Source: Sinotaia quadrata (taxonomy: Eukaryota > Mollusca > Gastropoda > Architaenioglossa > Viviparidae). From it: a stretch of DNA of 64,000 nucleotides. Every line of letters begins with the position of its first letter. Within the stretch, counting starts at the first letter, position 1. Of this stretch, positions 11,771-22,470 are shown in pieces. The notes beneath the pieces are model-generated. The model was given only the letters and a program-made list of their open reading frames with translations, did not search any database and had not been told where the DNA came from. The stretch lies in contig CM054178.1 of the NCBI GenBank assembly GCA_028829895.1, positions 106,117,558 through 106,181,557 on the forward strand. Reading direction: 5' to 3'. The translations under genes and the position numbers were made by a program.

Positions 11771-14147
11771 ATTCATTAGCACTGACTACACTGACTCATA
11801 TTATTGTTAATAGAATATGCTTTATGTCATAATGATTATTTTAGGGACTGAACTTGTTGCAGGTGTATATGTGTATGCATGCTTAAATGTTAAATATATG
11901 TGTTTATTTGTGAGTTTTCCCATTTATTTGCTGGTTGAATTGCCACTTGTGTATAAATTGTAAATCAATATAGTGAACTAGTGTTTTATTCTGATCATTG
12001 TGCAAGTGTTGCAAAATGCTTTTTGAGCAATCTATTTTTCTCTTGGGCCATTTCCATATGCATGTTTTAGTAGATGCATTATATTATACATATTTTAATA
12101 ATCTACAATTTAAAATAAAAACAATCGCATTGCAAATAATTTTCATATTCTGAAAAACAATACAAATAATGGGTTCAAAAAAAATTGTATGCTTTCTGAT
12201 GGTAAACAAAATATTACGCTTTCTTGATTGTTAGCAATTTATCATTTATCAGGACATTAGCTTTACAATATTTTTTCAAAAGTAACTGTATTGAAGTACT
12301 TTTTAAGATTTATAGACTTTTATAGCATCAGAAAGTAATTTTAAAATTACATTACAAATTTGCTGACATACACATAGCCAAATGTTTGTTTTGCTCATTC
12401 ACAGTACTAGCCAAATGTTTTTGTTTTGCTCATCATTAAAAAGTCGTGTTACTTCATATACTGTTACTTATTTACATATTTGCTTACTTGTTTGGCATGT
12501 TTGTTGTCTAATAATAAAGTATTAGTATTTATTTGTTGATGCATAATTTTTAAGTGTATATTGTATTTTATACACCAGAGTTCCTGTAGTCTGTTATTAT
12601 GTGTCCTTCAATGAGAGATTGTACATTTCTTTACCTTTTTAACAAATATACACAGAACAAAGGTGTCAGTTTACAATTTCAGTATTTTATTTTTAAAATT
12701 TTTATTGTTGCATGTTTGTGTTCATGTAAACACTGCATATTTATGTTATGTATTTCAGTAGCATATATGCAGACATGTTCTTGTGCAACATGATGCATAT
12801 GTTCTAATTTACATATGTTGAAGTAATTTTTCTGAGAAAAGGAATTCTTGTTCAAAAGGGAGTAAATTACAAGAAAAATCAATGCAGCAAAGATTCTCTG
12901 AAGAATCTAGTTTTAATTTTACTTTTGTAAATTACTTCAAACTGCATTTTTGAAAATGCTTATGCTTAGTGTTAGAAAAATGAAACTTGCATTTTTTTTG
13001 GTCGGTTATGTGCTTTAGGAAGAGGGGAGATTAGGGGTGTAATTTTTAATGTCTTTTGTTTTTAGTGTATTTTCTATTTGATCTGAAGACAAGTTTTAGA
13101 AGGTATGAAGGTGGAGACTTCTTGAGCTTTTTTTTAATAACCTTTCTACCATAGCACATTGTGAGATATTGTTTATATATGAATTCTATGCATTCCTATT
13201 TATTAATCTGCTTACATATCAGGCTTTCTGATTGTAACTTTACATATGTTCATTATGGTCTTGAGAATAAGTTTTCTTGCTATTAAAATCACTAAATCAA
13301 TGATGCTTGTTGAACATAAACTACATGAAATTTTACAAATATTTTTAAGTGATGTTTGTATTCACTAGTTCTTATGTTCGTTATGAGGAATTCTGCTAGA
13401 ATTTTCTTTTTCATGACATTATGCCCAAAGAGCTTGAAGTTTTTCTCAGTTGATAAATAGCAGCAATTTATTGTACTGCCTTAAAAGTCCTCACCCAAAT
13501 TAATATAGCTTTTCTACTAGAAAGTAGGCAAACCACGAACAAAACAAGACACAAGGAAGATGAATATCATGTTTCTACTGGAAAGAAAGCAAAACAATGC
13601 AGAAATAATACTTTCTCCCCGCCCCCTTTTGGCTGCAAAAGCATAGTAAAACCTTTTCTGCAAATCAAAAACATACTTCAGTACCTTATAATTTTTTCAA
13701 GTAAAATATTTAATGCAGCAAATTCTGGCATCCTTTAAATTTTTCAGAAATTTCTGGCTAATGGAACTGTCAACAAACTTATCAAATTACTGTCCTCAAG
13801 CAGGAACAAAGGAGGTGAACAATGTTTCAAAGATCAGCATCTTCATATTTAACAATATAATTAGGAAGTCATTTAAAGGTTGATCTATTTTTCTTTTCCT
13901 CTGGACAGACATCCCTCAAGATGTTCACTCAAACTTACAAAACACTAATAGTGTACACACGGATCGAACAGAAACAATTATTTGGTTAATGGAAACTTAT
14001 TTTAGTATGCAATATTCTGGTTTAATCATCAAAACAGGAATACAAACACTATACACAATATGTAGCCTTGTCTTATCTTATGCTAGTGCTTCTGGTGCTG
14101 CTAGAGTTGTCATAAAGGAAATAAGGATATGTATGCTAATTTATAGT

Positions 14148-14240
14148 TCACAGTTCACATAAATGTTCTTGGAAGGTGTAGTGGTCTGCACTGTGATGGT
14201 GCTTGCTCACCTGGTCCTCTATCTTCTCATACAGTTTCAT
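14148..14240 (-). CDS. Orphan coding exon (terminal or 30-bp microexon)
   Basis: On the minus strand a good pyrimidine tract and CAACAG acceptor (14241-14246) precede an ATG, and the frame stays open for 30 residues to a TGA at 14148-14150. After codon 10 a perfect donor (CAG then GTGAGC, break at 14211) would make a 30-bp microexon instead. The frame continues with coding-like codon choice beyond that donor, which favours a terminal exon, but both are possible. The partner exons were not found between here and 17.9 kb. Sequence is much less AT-rich than its surroundings. No family recognised. Confidence 0.4.
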   Translation of the reverse strand: MKLYEKIEDQVSKHHHSADHYTFQEHLCEL

Positions 14241-15591
14241 CTGTTGAAAGAAAAATCAGTCGAGACAAGAGTAGACTCGATCAGCTGCTCTGCTGTTCAT
14301 TGCATCCAAGCTAATTAAATATGATTGGCAGTAGAACTAGCTCCTGGGCTGTTCTCACAGCATATATGAAATTATAGTTCTATTTCTTTTTCTAAAGATA
14401 ACAAACTGTAGTGATCAGATCTCTCACAGTGACCAGTTTAACTAAAGCAGGGACCTAAAGTAATTCATTTTTAATAACAAAACATTTTATAAATATTAGT
14501 TATACAATGGCAACGAGAACTGAATAAATAATCTGTTCAGAAAGCCTTGTTGGCACAGTGGATTCAAAAGCAATTTTTTTTTTATGTTGCACAAGACAAA
14601 ATGAAAATCATGAATTGATTCATTTCCACTTTTATAGGCAAAGAATCCATTCAACTATTTTAAGTTTTGTTAAACCCTCAGACTTACAAATATAATTTTA
14701 CTCTTAATATTAGACTAGACTTAGTTTCCACCCAAACAAGAAGCTTCTGTTACAACTAGGGTATAAATCAGATATGCTCAAAGATGGCATCTTTAATTTA
14801 GCTACATTGTTGCAGCTATCACATCCAATCAAATGATTAAATTGTAATGCTACCACATGTATCCTTATAAGAATGGAGACTATACAAGAACACATCAATT
14901 ATTAACACAATAAAAATGTGAGGTTCTTTGCAAGAAGCCTTGATTTACATTTACATGTAGGTTTTTCTAGCATTTTTCACAACTTGGTGGGAATGTTTCA
15001 ATCATAGATCTGCTTGCTAAAGGTGTTCCATTAGGACTAATTACCTATTAACAGTTACTGCTCTTTTACTGGCTACAGGATTGTATCTCACTGTCACCTT
15101 TTGCATACCTAAATATATACATATTAATTATTATAAGCACTATTATTTGTGTTAATTTTGATTTTAAACAGTCTGAACCATTTGAGGAAATCTGTATTGC
15201 ATAATATTTTAAGTTAATCAGACTCTAGAGATATATCAGCTTCCATAAGGTCAGACATGGTGAAACACACTTGAAATGCTTGTTATGGTGTGCGAGGGAT
15301 GAAACTTATTTTTGTCATAGGTGACACTGATGCATTGTTGGATTCGATTTCATCTTTATGCAACTTGTGTTTGCAAATGTTATCTTTCAGTATTGTTAAT
15401 TTTCATTCCCAGTTTTCCCCTCCAATCTCATATACAAACTTGAAATTTGATGCTATATTTTGGTGCATATCATGGACAGGAATAACAGAATAGCATGTAT
15501 TTCTCTTCTAAATAAATCTGTCCAAAATCATTAATTATACCTAAAACAATTTAGGGATCTTTGGTATACAAATGTGTGAAAGTGTACATCT

Positions 15592-15593
15592 AC

Positions 15594-15627
<34 letters not shown>

Positions 15628-15628
15628 G
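15592..15628. repeat. Compound GT/GA microsatellite
   Basis: A short GT run is followed directly by a GA run of about 12 units. Confidence 0.9.
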
Positions 15629-16183
15629 TTAAAATTTCACAGTGTCTATTAGTTTTTTTTTTTATTTTACAGGAAAATTGTAACTGACATTATCTGTGAT
15701 TAGTTTGTCTAATGTTTATCAATAATTGTACCACATACATAATTTCAGGTTGTTACGATTCTAAGTTTGATATAATAAACTGTTCTTAAAGAAAATGTTT
15801 CACCATTCTTGTCATATCATAATGTTTCTAGTTTGAGGGAAAAATCCAGGTGAAAGATTTTAAAAATAGAACCAAGTAATCATATACTGTAATGAATTAC
15901 ATTGAATACCTGCATCAAGCCATACTTCCTAATCATACCAACCTCCTTTGTCACACCCTAAAGATACCTACACGCTAACTCTTCACCCATCCCGCATACA
16001 CACACAAAAACATGCATTCAATCACACCAAGTAACATTTTGTTGTTAATATTTGTTGTTAATTTTTTTCAGAATACTTGCTTACACATTGTTTAAAGCAT
16101 ATAGTATTTTAAAAACTCTTTTATACCTATTGATTGTCACTGATTTCACTCACACTTCCAATCAGTCAGACAAACAAAGACAG

Positions 16184-16256
16184 TTTAACAATCATTCATG
16201 CAGACACTGGGGATCCTCTTGCACTAGAGGTCGAGCCTCGAGGGTACTGGTTACAG
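16184..16256 (+). other. GC-rich possible orphan exon
   Basis: This CpG-containing patch in AT-rich DNA is open in a plus frame between AG sites (16181-16183 or 16201-16203) and a GTGTCG donor at 16257. It reads about 25 residues with charged and hydrophobic residues mixed. The minus strand is also open from an ATG for 24 codons, so the strand is not settled. Its base composition is the main reason to list it. It could be an exon, a transposon remnant, or chance. Confidence 0.2.
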
Positions 16257-16449
16257 GTGTCGTCATGTTTACTGTTATTGGAATTTGTCAAAATGCCTCA
16301 CCTGCTTTTTACTAGAAATTATTTAGCTACCTCATTCATACACTCACTGCACCCTTTCCACCCCTATGATAAATGCTTAGAGATATTCAATTGCTTAGTG
16401 TGTTGTATTTTTTAAATAAAATATTCATTATACTGTGTCAGTCAAGAAA

Positions 16450-16637
16450 TGAGACATAGTTAATAAATCTTTAAATTAATGTTTCGTTTTTTTACTACTT
16501 ACTTCTTTACAGCACACAGTCAATAAATCTTTAAATTAATATCGTTTTCTTACTGCTTACTTCTTTACAGCACAGTCAATAAATCTTTAAATTAATATCG
16601 TTTTCTTACTACTTACTTCTTTACAGCACACAGTCAA
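16450..16637. repeat. 58-bp tandem repeat x 3
   Basis: Units read CAATAAATCTTTAAATTAAT...CTTACTTCTTTACAGCACA and are almost identical, the first being the most diverged. Confidence 0.85.
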
Positions 16638-17714
16638 AAGCATACACACATCACCATCACCAAAAATGTAGAAAATAAAAATAACGAAAAAGTGTCTTCA
16701 GGGAATTACCTATAATTACTAAAAGACTAAATTCCAAATCTAAAGCAATTTCTCACTCATTTATGACTATGGCTATCTTTAACTAATCCAATTTATTTAC
16801 AATTATTATTACATCGGACCCACTCTTCTCAGTTAATGTTGAAACGAGTAGCCTAAAAGAGTAAAAGCAACTTGATTGAAATTTTTAACTCATTTTATTA
16901 AGTGGTCTGAATACAAATGCCACATAATGTGCCTTCAACATTATATGTGTGTGTGTTTGTGTGTGGGGGGGAGATGATTAACTGTGTGCAGTAAATTTTA
17001 ATTTGGATAGATTACTTCGGCAAGCAATACAGAAATACCTCGAAATGTCACGAACTTTTTTTCATGTCTGAAAGTGAAACCATATTCAAAGTGAATAGTT
17101 AGAATACCTGCATTTCTTGTCAACTTATTCTTTAATTCATTCAGAGCACACGTACTTATACAGTACTCAACCACCCACCCTTTTAAATATCGACAAAAAG
17201 CATCGCTTTGAACTGTAGAACTTGTATTTCATTGTGTGTCCATTCCCTGCTGCATTTTCCTGAACGAAGTTATTGTTAAATCCTATTATAAATCTGTATT
17301 TTTATGTCGGAATAAAAAAAGCAATCAAAATAATAGACCTGTGACTTCAATTGTCTTGCATGTTTTGTTTGACAGTCATCAATAAATAAAGCTGTGCACA
17401 CACAATCACACGCACAATTACACAGACGTGCACGCACACACTCACGCAAGAGTAAACAGTAGTGATGAAATAGAAAAGTTTACTCTCCAATTAAAAAAAA
17501 ACAAACTTGTACACGAAGCAAAGAATCATTGTTGTAACAGGACACAGCAGTGATTTAATGTCTGCAAATGTGACGGAGAAAATTATTTTTATTTCTATCG
17601 AAAAGGCAATACAAGTTATTATTAATATTTATTTGTTCATGCAACAAATATGGGTAACACTGCTAAAAAGTTATTTCACCTAATTTACTTTAATAAATAA
17701 AACCACAGAGAGGA

Positions 17715-17720
17715 TTTATT
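17715..17720 (-). terminator. Candidate poly(A) signal of VGAT
   Basis: AATAAA on the minus strand, about 175 bases after the VGAT stop codon at 17896-17898. Longer 3' UTR forms are possible. Confidence 0.4.
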
Positions 17721-17895
17721 TTTCTTACAAAGAATTAAAGAATCACACTTTTCATAGCAACAAGAAAGATATATTTTGCCATTTCAGTAAATAATTTGTT
17801 ACCAGTCTAGACTAGCACGTCCGAGGTTATTATTTAAATTTCTTTGTTGAAAACAAAAAAAAATATTAAGAAAATTTCCATATATTTCTAAACTA

Positions 17896-19104
17896 CTACA
17901 ACCCATGTATAGGGTCCGGTGGAAGTCCCCTAAAAGCCCTCGACAGTGCATGGCCAGAATAATACATTCCGATGCTACCAAACAGGAATCCCAGAAATAT
18001 GATAAAGAAGTCCAATACTTTAATTGGCAGACTCATAGAGTACCACTTGATCTTGAGGTGAAAATAACAAGGCCAAACAAAAGACAGCATGGTACCAGTA
18101 AAGCTTCCAATCATACCCATCAGCAGAGCAAAGTGAGGAATGAAGATGGCCAAAACAGTTGTGAAAAGGACCAACCCCAATCGCAGCACTAGTCCCCAGA
18201 CCTTCAACCCCGCAGTCTCGTCCAGACAACTCGGAAAGCAAGTAGTTTCCCCACGGGGTGATTTCCCTTGAAAGAGAGCAGCCTGCAGCAGTTCCACGGC
18301 AGCAAAAAATGGCAGCGGATACGATAATAGAGCTTTCACTACCAAAATGATGTTGACGACGATCTTGAAACTCTGGGTTGGCAAGTTGTTGGTTATTACT
18401 TCAGTGGTATCAAAGCCCCAGGTCAGGAACCCGATGTAAGAGAAAAGAGCTTTGAAAATGGCGGCAGTAAGGTGTGTCCAGTGCATCATGCAAGCGAAGT
18501 TACCGCGATCGACGAGATTGCCTTCCAGAGTGGGCAGAAAGATCTGTGACGTGTAACTGAAGACGATGATTCCTAATGCAATGGGCAAAGTCCAGATGTC
18601 GATGCGTAACTTGACATCGTTCCAGTGCCAGTGGCCGGCCTGCGTGAAGCAGTAGATCAGGATAATGGCATTGATCAACATGTGTGCCACCGTGCACCAG
18701 AAGCTGAGCCAGGACACTCTGCGGAGAGAGGTCAAGAATGCGCACGCTAGCAGAGGCATCGTGCTGACCATGATCCACGAGGTCAGTCCGAGCGGCGAGT
18801 CGGGAAAACTGCCCTTGATGAGGTCTCCGCATAGCAGGACGTAGAGGATGCACGTCATGAGCAGCTCGATTATCTGAGCGAGGTTGACCACGCGAGCCCC
18901 GATTCGTCTGCCCCACACGTGCTCTGCAATGTCGACGTAGCTAGAGCGAACCCTGATGAGCCGGCCCATGGGGTTGGTCTCGTACAGACAGTCTATTAGT
19001 ATCTTGCCCGTGTGACAGCAGATGTACGCCACCACAACCATGGCAATGATGGACCAATACCCACCTTGCAGTACGGCGTACGGAAAGCTCACGATGAACA
19101 TTCC
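17896..19104 (-). CDS. SLC32A1: VGAT/VIAAT (SLC32A1-type), exon with all membrane segments
   Basis: This exon encodes residues 105-506 of the vesicular inhibitory amino acid transporter, the proton-driven antiporter that loads GABA and glycine into synaptic vesicles (APC/AAAP superfamily, SLC32). It starts behind a TATGCAG acceptor (19105-19107) and ends at TAG 17896-17898. Family signatures are plain: GMFIVSFPYAVLQGGYW at the first membrane segment, VVNLAQIIELLMTCILYV (176-193), IVFSYTSQIFLPTLEGN (284-300), EVITNNLP (339-346), KALLSYPLPFFAAVE (361-375) and PHFALLMG (427-434). Hydrophobic stretches fit the usual nine to eleven helices. Total length of 506 is near the vertebrate length of about 525. 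GC and CpG content are higher than in the flanks. An R4/Dong-like element sits about 30 bp upstream of the acceptor. SLC36/38 transporters are less likely because of the exact VGAT motifs. Confidence 0.96.
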   Translation of the reverse strand, partial: GMFIVSFPYAVLQGGYWSIIAMVVVAYICCHTGKILIDCLYETNPMGRLIRVRSSYVDIAEHVWGRRIGARVVNLAQIIELLMTCILYVLLCGDLIKGSFPDSPLGLTSWIMVSTMPLLACAFLTSLRRVSWLSFWCTVAHMLINAIILIYCFTQAGHWHWNDVKLRIDIWTLPIALGIIVFSYTSQIFLPTLEGNLVDRGNFACMMHWTHLTAAIFKALFSYIGFLTWGFDTTEVITNNLPTQSFKIVVNIILVVKALLSYPLPFFAAVELLQAALFQGKSPRGETTCFPSCLDETAGLKVWGLVLRLGLVLFTTVLAIFIPHFALLMGMIGSFTGTMLSFVWPCYFHLKIKWYSMSLPIKVLDFFIIFLGFLFGSIGMYYSGHALSRAFRGLPPDPIHGL

Positions 19105-19161
19105 CTGCATAACAGAGGGAAGAGTAAACAGTATCACAAATAATAATAATAATAATAATTA

Positions 19162-20997
19162 TTGGCAATTGATAAGGCAATAGTTACTGACAGCAAGAAA
19201 CGAAGAACAAATCTTGCAATGGCATGGATTGACTATCAAAAGGCATATGACTCAGTCCCACATTCATGGATAATAGAAACATTAAAATTGTACAAAGTAG
19301 CGCCATCAATACAGAACCTAATTCAGGAGTCAATGAAAAACTGGAAAACCACCCTCGCATGCAACAACACAAATATTGCTGACATAAAAATAAATTGTGG
19401 AATCTTCCAAGGTGATTCCCTATCACCACTGCTGTTCTGCATTGCCCTGAATCCTCTCAGTAAAGCGATCCAAAAAACAGGGTTAGGATACAAAATGAAA
19501 GCAGGACAGGTAATCAGCCATTTACTGTACATGGACGATCTCAAGCTGTACTGTAAAAATGAACGTGACATCATATCCCTGATCAATACTGTCAAGATCT
19601 GTAGTAAGGACATTAACATGAAATTCGGCCTTGAGAAATGTGGACGAATTGTCATCCAGAAAGGCAAGGTCAAAACAACAGAGGGCCTACAATTCGACAT
19701 CGGAAAAATCAACGATGTTTCAATGGAAAATGGATATAAGTATCTTGGGATACTACAGAATCAAGAAAATATGCAGAGAGAAGTGAAGTCCAAAGTTAAG
19801 AGAGAATATGAAAAACGTGTTAGACAAGTCCTGAAGTCCAAGCTAAATGGGGCGAATAAAATACAAGCCCTTAATGCATACGCAATACCTATAGTAAGCT
19901 ACACTGGAGGTATCATAGATTGGACAGCAAATGAAATAAATGAACTGGACAGAAAAACAAGAAAACTACTCACAATATATAAAGCCTTACACCCCAAAGC
20001 AGACGTTGACAGGCTTTATGTATCTCGAAAAATGGGAGGCCGAGGTCTCAAGAATATCAAACATGTCATTGAAGGAGAAGTCATTGGCCTTGTTGACTAC
20101 ATCTGGAATAACAACAAAGATGATCCACTGATAGAAGCAGTAAAGATGAGTGGATTATTCCAACCTCCAGAAACAGACACAGAAACATGGAAGAAAACAA
20201 CGAAGCAAGAACTAACACATACCTGGAGCCAGAAACCTCTGCATGGCCAGTATGTACGACAAGCCGACGAAATATCAACAAAACAATCAACGTACAAATG
20301 GTTGAAAGAGGCAGGATTGAAAGCAGAAACAGAAGCACTCATAACAGCTGCACAAGATCAAGCACTCAACACCAAAGCACACAAAACGAAAATCATGAAA
20401 ATTTCAAATGATTCCAAATGTAGACTCTGCAAATCCATGGATGAGACAACAGAACACATACTATCTGGATGTCAGGTTCTGGCAGGAACAGAATACACTA
20501 AACGACACAATGAAGTGGCAAAACACATACATAGAAATCTGTGTGAGAACTATGGCATAAAAACCCCAGAAAGAGCATGGATGCACCAACCAGAAGCAGT
20601 CACCGAAACAGAAGAAGTCAAAATACTGTGGGACTTCGAGATAAGAACAGATAGGGTGATCCCTGCACGAAGACCAGACATTGTAGTTCTCAATAAGTCC
20701 AACAGAACAGTAGCAATCATTGATGTCGCTGTTCCAAGTGATAGAAACATAAAAACAAAAGAAAGAGAAAAAATAGAAAAATACCAAGACCTCAGATTAG
20801 AAATTCAGAGACTGTGGAATGTAAAAGCAGTAGTGATACCTATAGTGATAGGAGCCTTGGGGAACATAACATATGAATTGGAAGGCTACCTGAATAAACT
20901 CCCTGGAAACCACAGAATCGCTCCATTACTCAAAGCAGCACTCCTCGGAAGTGCCCACATCCTCCGTAAAACCTTGGATCTTCCAGAATCTTGGTAA
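19162..20997 (+). CDS. R4/Dong-like reverse transcriptase and endonuclease, N-truncated
   Basis: This is the 611-codon C-terminal part of a retrotransposon polyprotein. In order: RT motif A region AWIDYQKAYDSVPHSWI (21-37), motif B GIFQGDSLSPLLF (80-92), catalytic YMDD (123-126), thumb region, a C-x2-C-x8-H-x4-C knuckle (Cys420, Cys423, His432, Cys437), then a restriction-like endonuclease with PD at 505-506 and IIDV with Asp at 521. A downstream CCHC plus PD..D/E endonuclease is the layout of R2/R4/Dong-type elements and differs from AP-endonuclease LINEs. No frameshift or stop was seen over 1.8 kb, so the insertion is probably young. The first codon is TTG in open frame, not a true start; translation in situ is unlikely. 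Confidence 0.92.
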   Translation: MAIDKAIVTDSKKRRTNLAMAWIDYQKAYDSVPHSWIIETLKLYKVAPSIQNLIQESMKNWKTTLACNNTNIADIKINCGIFQGDSLSPLLFCIALNPLSKAIQKTGLGYKMKAGQVISHLLYMDDLKLYCKNERDIISLINTVKICSKDINMKFGLEKCGRIVIQKGKVKTTEGLQFDIGKINDVSMENGYKYLGILQNQENMQREVKSKVKREYEKRVRQVLKSKLNGANKIQALNAYAIPIVSYTGGIIDWTANEINELDRKTRKLLTIYKALHPKADVDRLYVSRKMGGRGLKNIKHVIEGEVIGLVDYIWNNNKDDPLIEAVKMSGLFQPPETDTETWKKTTKQELTHTWSQKPLHGQYVRQADEISTKQSTYKWLKEAGLKAETEALITAAQDQALNTKAHKTKIMKISNDSKCRLCKSMDETTEHILSGCQVLAGTEYTKRHNEVAKHIHRNLCENYGIKTPERAWMHQPEAVTETEEVKILWDFEIRTDRVIPARRPDIVVLNKSNRTVAIIDVAVPSDRNIKTKEREKIEKYQDLRLEIQRLWNVKAVVIPIVIGALGNITYELEGYLNKLPGNHRIAPLLKAALLGSAHILRKTLDLPESW

Positions 20998-21052
20998 GAT
21001 TCCGAGACCTTGGATCACAACCGACAGGCAAACAGAAGTCGTGGAAAGAGGC

Positions 21053-21106
<54 letters not shown>
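21053..21106. repeat. TAA microsatellite (3' flank of retroelement)
   Basis: About 18 TAA units directly follow the element's 3' UTR. They may be partly target sequence and partly tail added on insertion. Confidence 0.95.
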
Positions 21107-21107
<1 letters not shown>

Positions 21108-21649
21108 AGTCCAGTAGATAGTGGAGGGGCAAAATGACCCAGAAAATTAAGCTACATGTGCTGTGTCGACAAACATGGATGGGTGACAGCTTCAGATCCC
21201 ATATGTTTATCTATGCTTCTGATAATTTTATTATATGCAGTCAACATTCATTAAGTGTCAGAATCCATCTACATGTACTTTGCTGTTTTCAACCCGAGTA
21301 ATAAAGGCACCGTTTTGATCGACAAGAATAGCACTGTCTCTTCTGTGCCATAGCTTATTCTACCTGTACTCTTATAAATTCACTAGATTTGTAACGTTTG
21401 CTCTGACCAATACACTTATTTGTTATAGACAATCGTTTTGCAATTGGATTTAACTGTTTTGTATTTTATCTGAGTTTTAAAAAAATCTTTTAGTAGTTTG
21501 TATAAAGACTTTGTATTTTATGCGCAATTATTATCAAACACTTAGAACTATGATTCGCTTGGGCGTAATCATTGATCGGTAAACATGGACAGCCATTTAA
21601 TTTTTCTATAATCTCCACTAGGCTCTTCGTAACAATAAAACAGAATATA

Positions 21650-21790
21650 CAATATCAAACACACAACTATTTGCAATGTGAAACGCAAAACTATTTGCAA
21701 TATCAAATACACATCTATTTGCAGTATCAAACTCATAACTATTTGCAATATCAAGCACACAGCTGTCTGCAATATCAAATACACGACTGA
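21650..21790. repeat. 24-bp tandem repeat x 6
   Basis: The unit resembles AATATCAAACACACAACTAT followed by TTGC, moderately diverged. Because the unit length is a multiple of three, both strands show long open frames by chance. Confidence 0.85.
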
Positions 21791-22129
21791 GTAACATTCT
21801 ATAAACTATTTCAGGCTACTGACTAATAATTTGAAAGTATGCAGATTGTTACTTCTGAACTGTGACTGGCCTGCGAATTTGCATTTTGAGTTGGTCCATG
21901 TGAATTGGCTTTGAATCCACGGCAAGTGAAAATTAATGGGTTTCGTGAGTTGTAAACATGATATGAAGTATGTGACTGCACGGAGTATTTCCTTAATTAA
22001 TTTTGGGGCAACGAATGAGAACGAACCATGTAACATGGTGTTTGGGATTTTCATTTCTCAGTTTAAAATATCACATTTTAAATAAATAAATATTGCAGCA
22101 GCAAAAACGAACTGCGGAGTTTAATTTCT

Positions 22130-22470
22130 CATTTTAAAGTATAGTTTACCAACTTTATTAATCATTTTAAAGTTCACTTTATTAGTTTCATTGAGCAGTT
22201 TAAAGTACAGTTTACCAACTTTATTAATCATTTTAAAGTTCACTTTATTAATTTCATTGAGTAGTTTAAAGTACTGTTTACCAGTTGCACTGACCATTTT
22301 ACAGTATAGTTTATCAGTTTCATTTATCACCCTAAGGTACAGTTTATCAGTTTCACTGACCAATTTAAGATACAGTTTATCAGTTTCATTTACCACCTTA
22401 AGGTACAGTTTATCAGTGTCACTGACCAATTTAAGATACAGTTTATGAGTTTCATTTACCACCTTAACTA
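22130..22470. repeat. AT-rich tandem array, about 30-36 bp units
   Basis: About ten units of the type TTTAAAGTACAGTTTACCAG followed by TTTCATTGA. Two higher-order units of about 66 bp occur at 22130-22265. Both strands have repeat-generated open frames. I see no sign that these are expressed. Confidence 0.85.

Larger units (their letters stand above)
7309..14147. other. 3' UTR of gene A and intergenic DNA
   Basis: No convincing coding exon was found. The first polyadenylation signal (AATAAA) after the stop is at 7544-7549, and many later ones exist, so the 3' UTR could be long. A two-copy repeat of about 50 bp lies at 10640-10735 and a degenerate array at 11515-11770. The rest is AT-rich unique sequence. 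Confidence 0.5.
14241..17895. other. Intergenic stretch downstream of VGAT
   Basis: Contains a GT/GA microsatellite (15592-15628), a three-copy 58-bp array (16450-16637), a GC-rich candidate exon near 16.2 kb and the VGAT 3' UTR at its right end. No other supported gene. Confidence 0.5.
19138..21106 (+). mobile_element. 5'-truncated R4/Dong-like non-LTR retrotransposon in a TAA repeat
   Basis: The element runs from about 19160 to 21052 and is bracketed by TAA trinucleotide repeats, a short one at 19138-19160 and a longer one at 21053-21106. R4/Dong elements are known to target TAA repeats and to end in them. The 5' half is missing (the sequence starts just before reverse transcriptase motif A), which is typical of target-primed reverse transcription stopping early. 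Its reading frame is intact to a TAA stop at 20995 with a 3' UTR of about 55 bp. It lies in the VGAT intron, antisense to that gene. Confidence 0.9.

Noticed and set aside
16200..16256. Vector polylinker-like string near CTAGAGGTCGAGCCTCGAGG
   Set aside because: The sequence does not match a standard polylinker order, and the flanks are ordinary genomic DNA.
16190..16260. Possible tRNA-like B box (GGTCGAGCCTC)
   Set aside because: No A box or cloverleaf could be formed upstream. No tRNA gene was found by eye anywhere in the window.
18500..18916. 138-codon minus-strand ORF inside the VGAT exon
   Set aside because: A shadow frame of the VGAT coding sequence, which has all family motifs in the other frame.
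22121..22462. 113-codon minus-strand frame with repeated NETDKLYLK-type units
   Set aside because: It lies wholly inside a tandem repeat whose unit length keeps the frame open; the opposite strand is open too.
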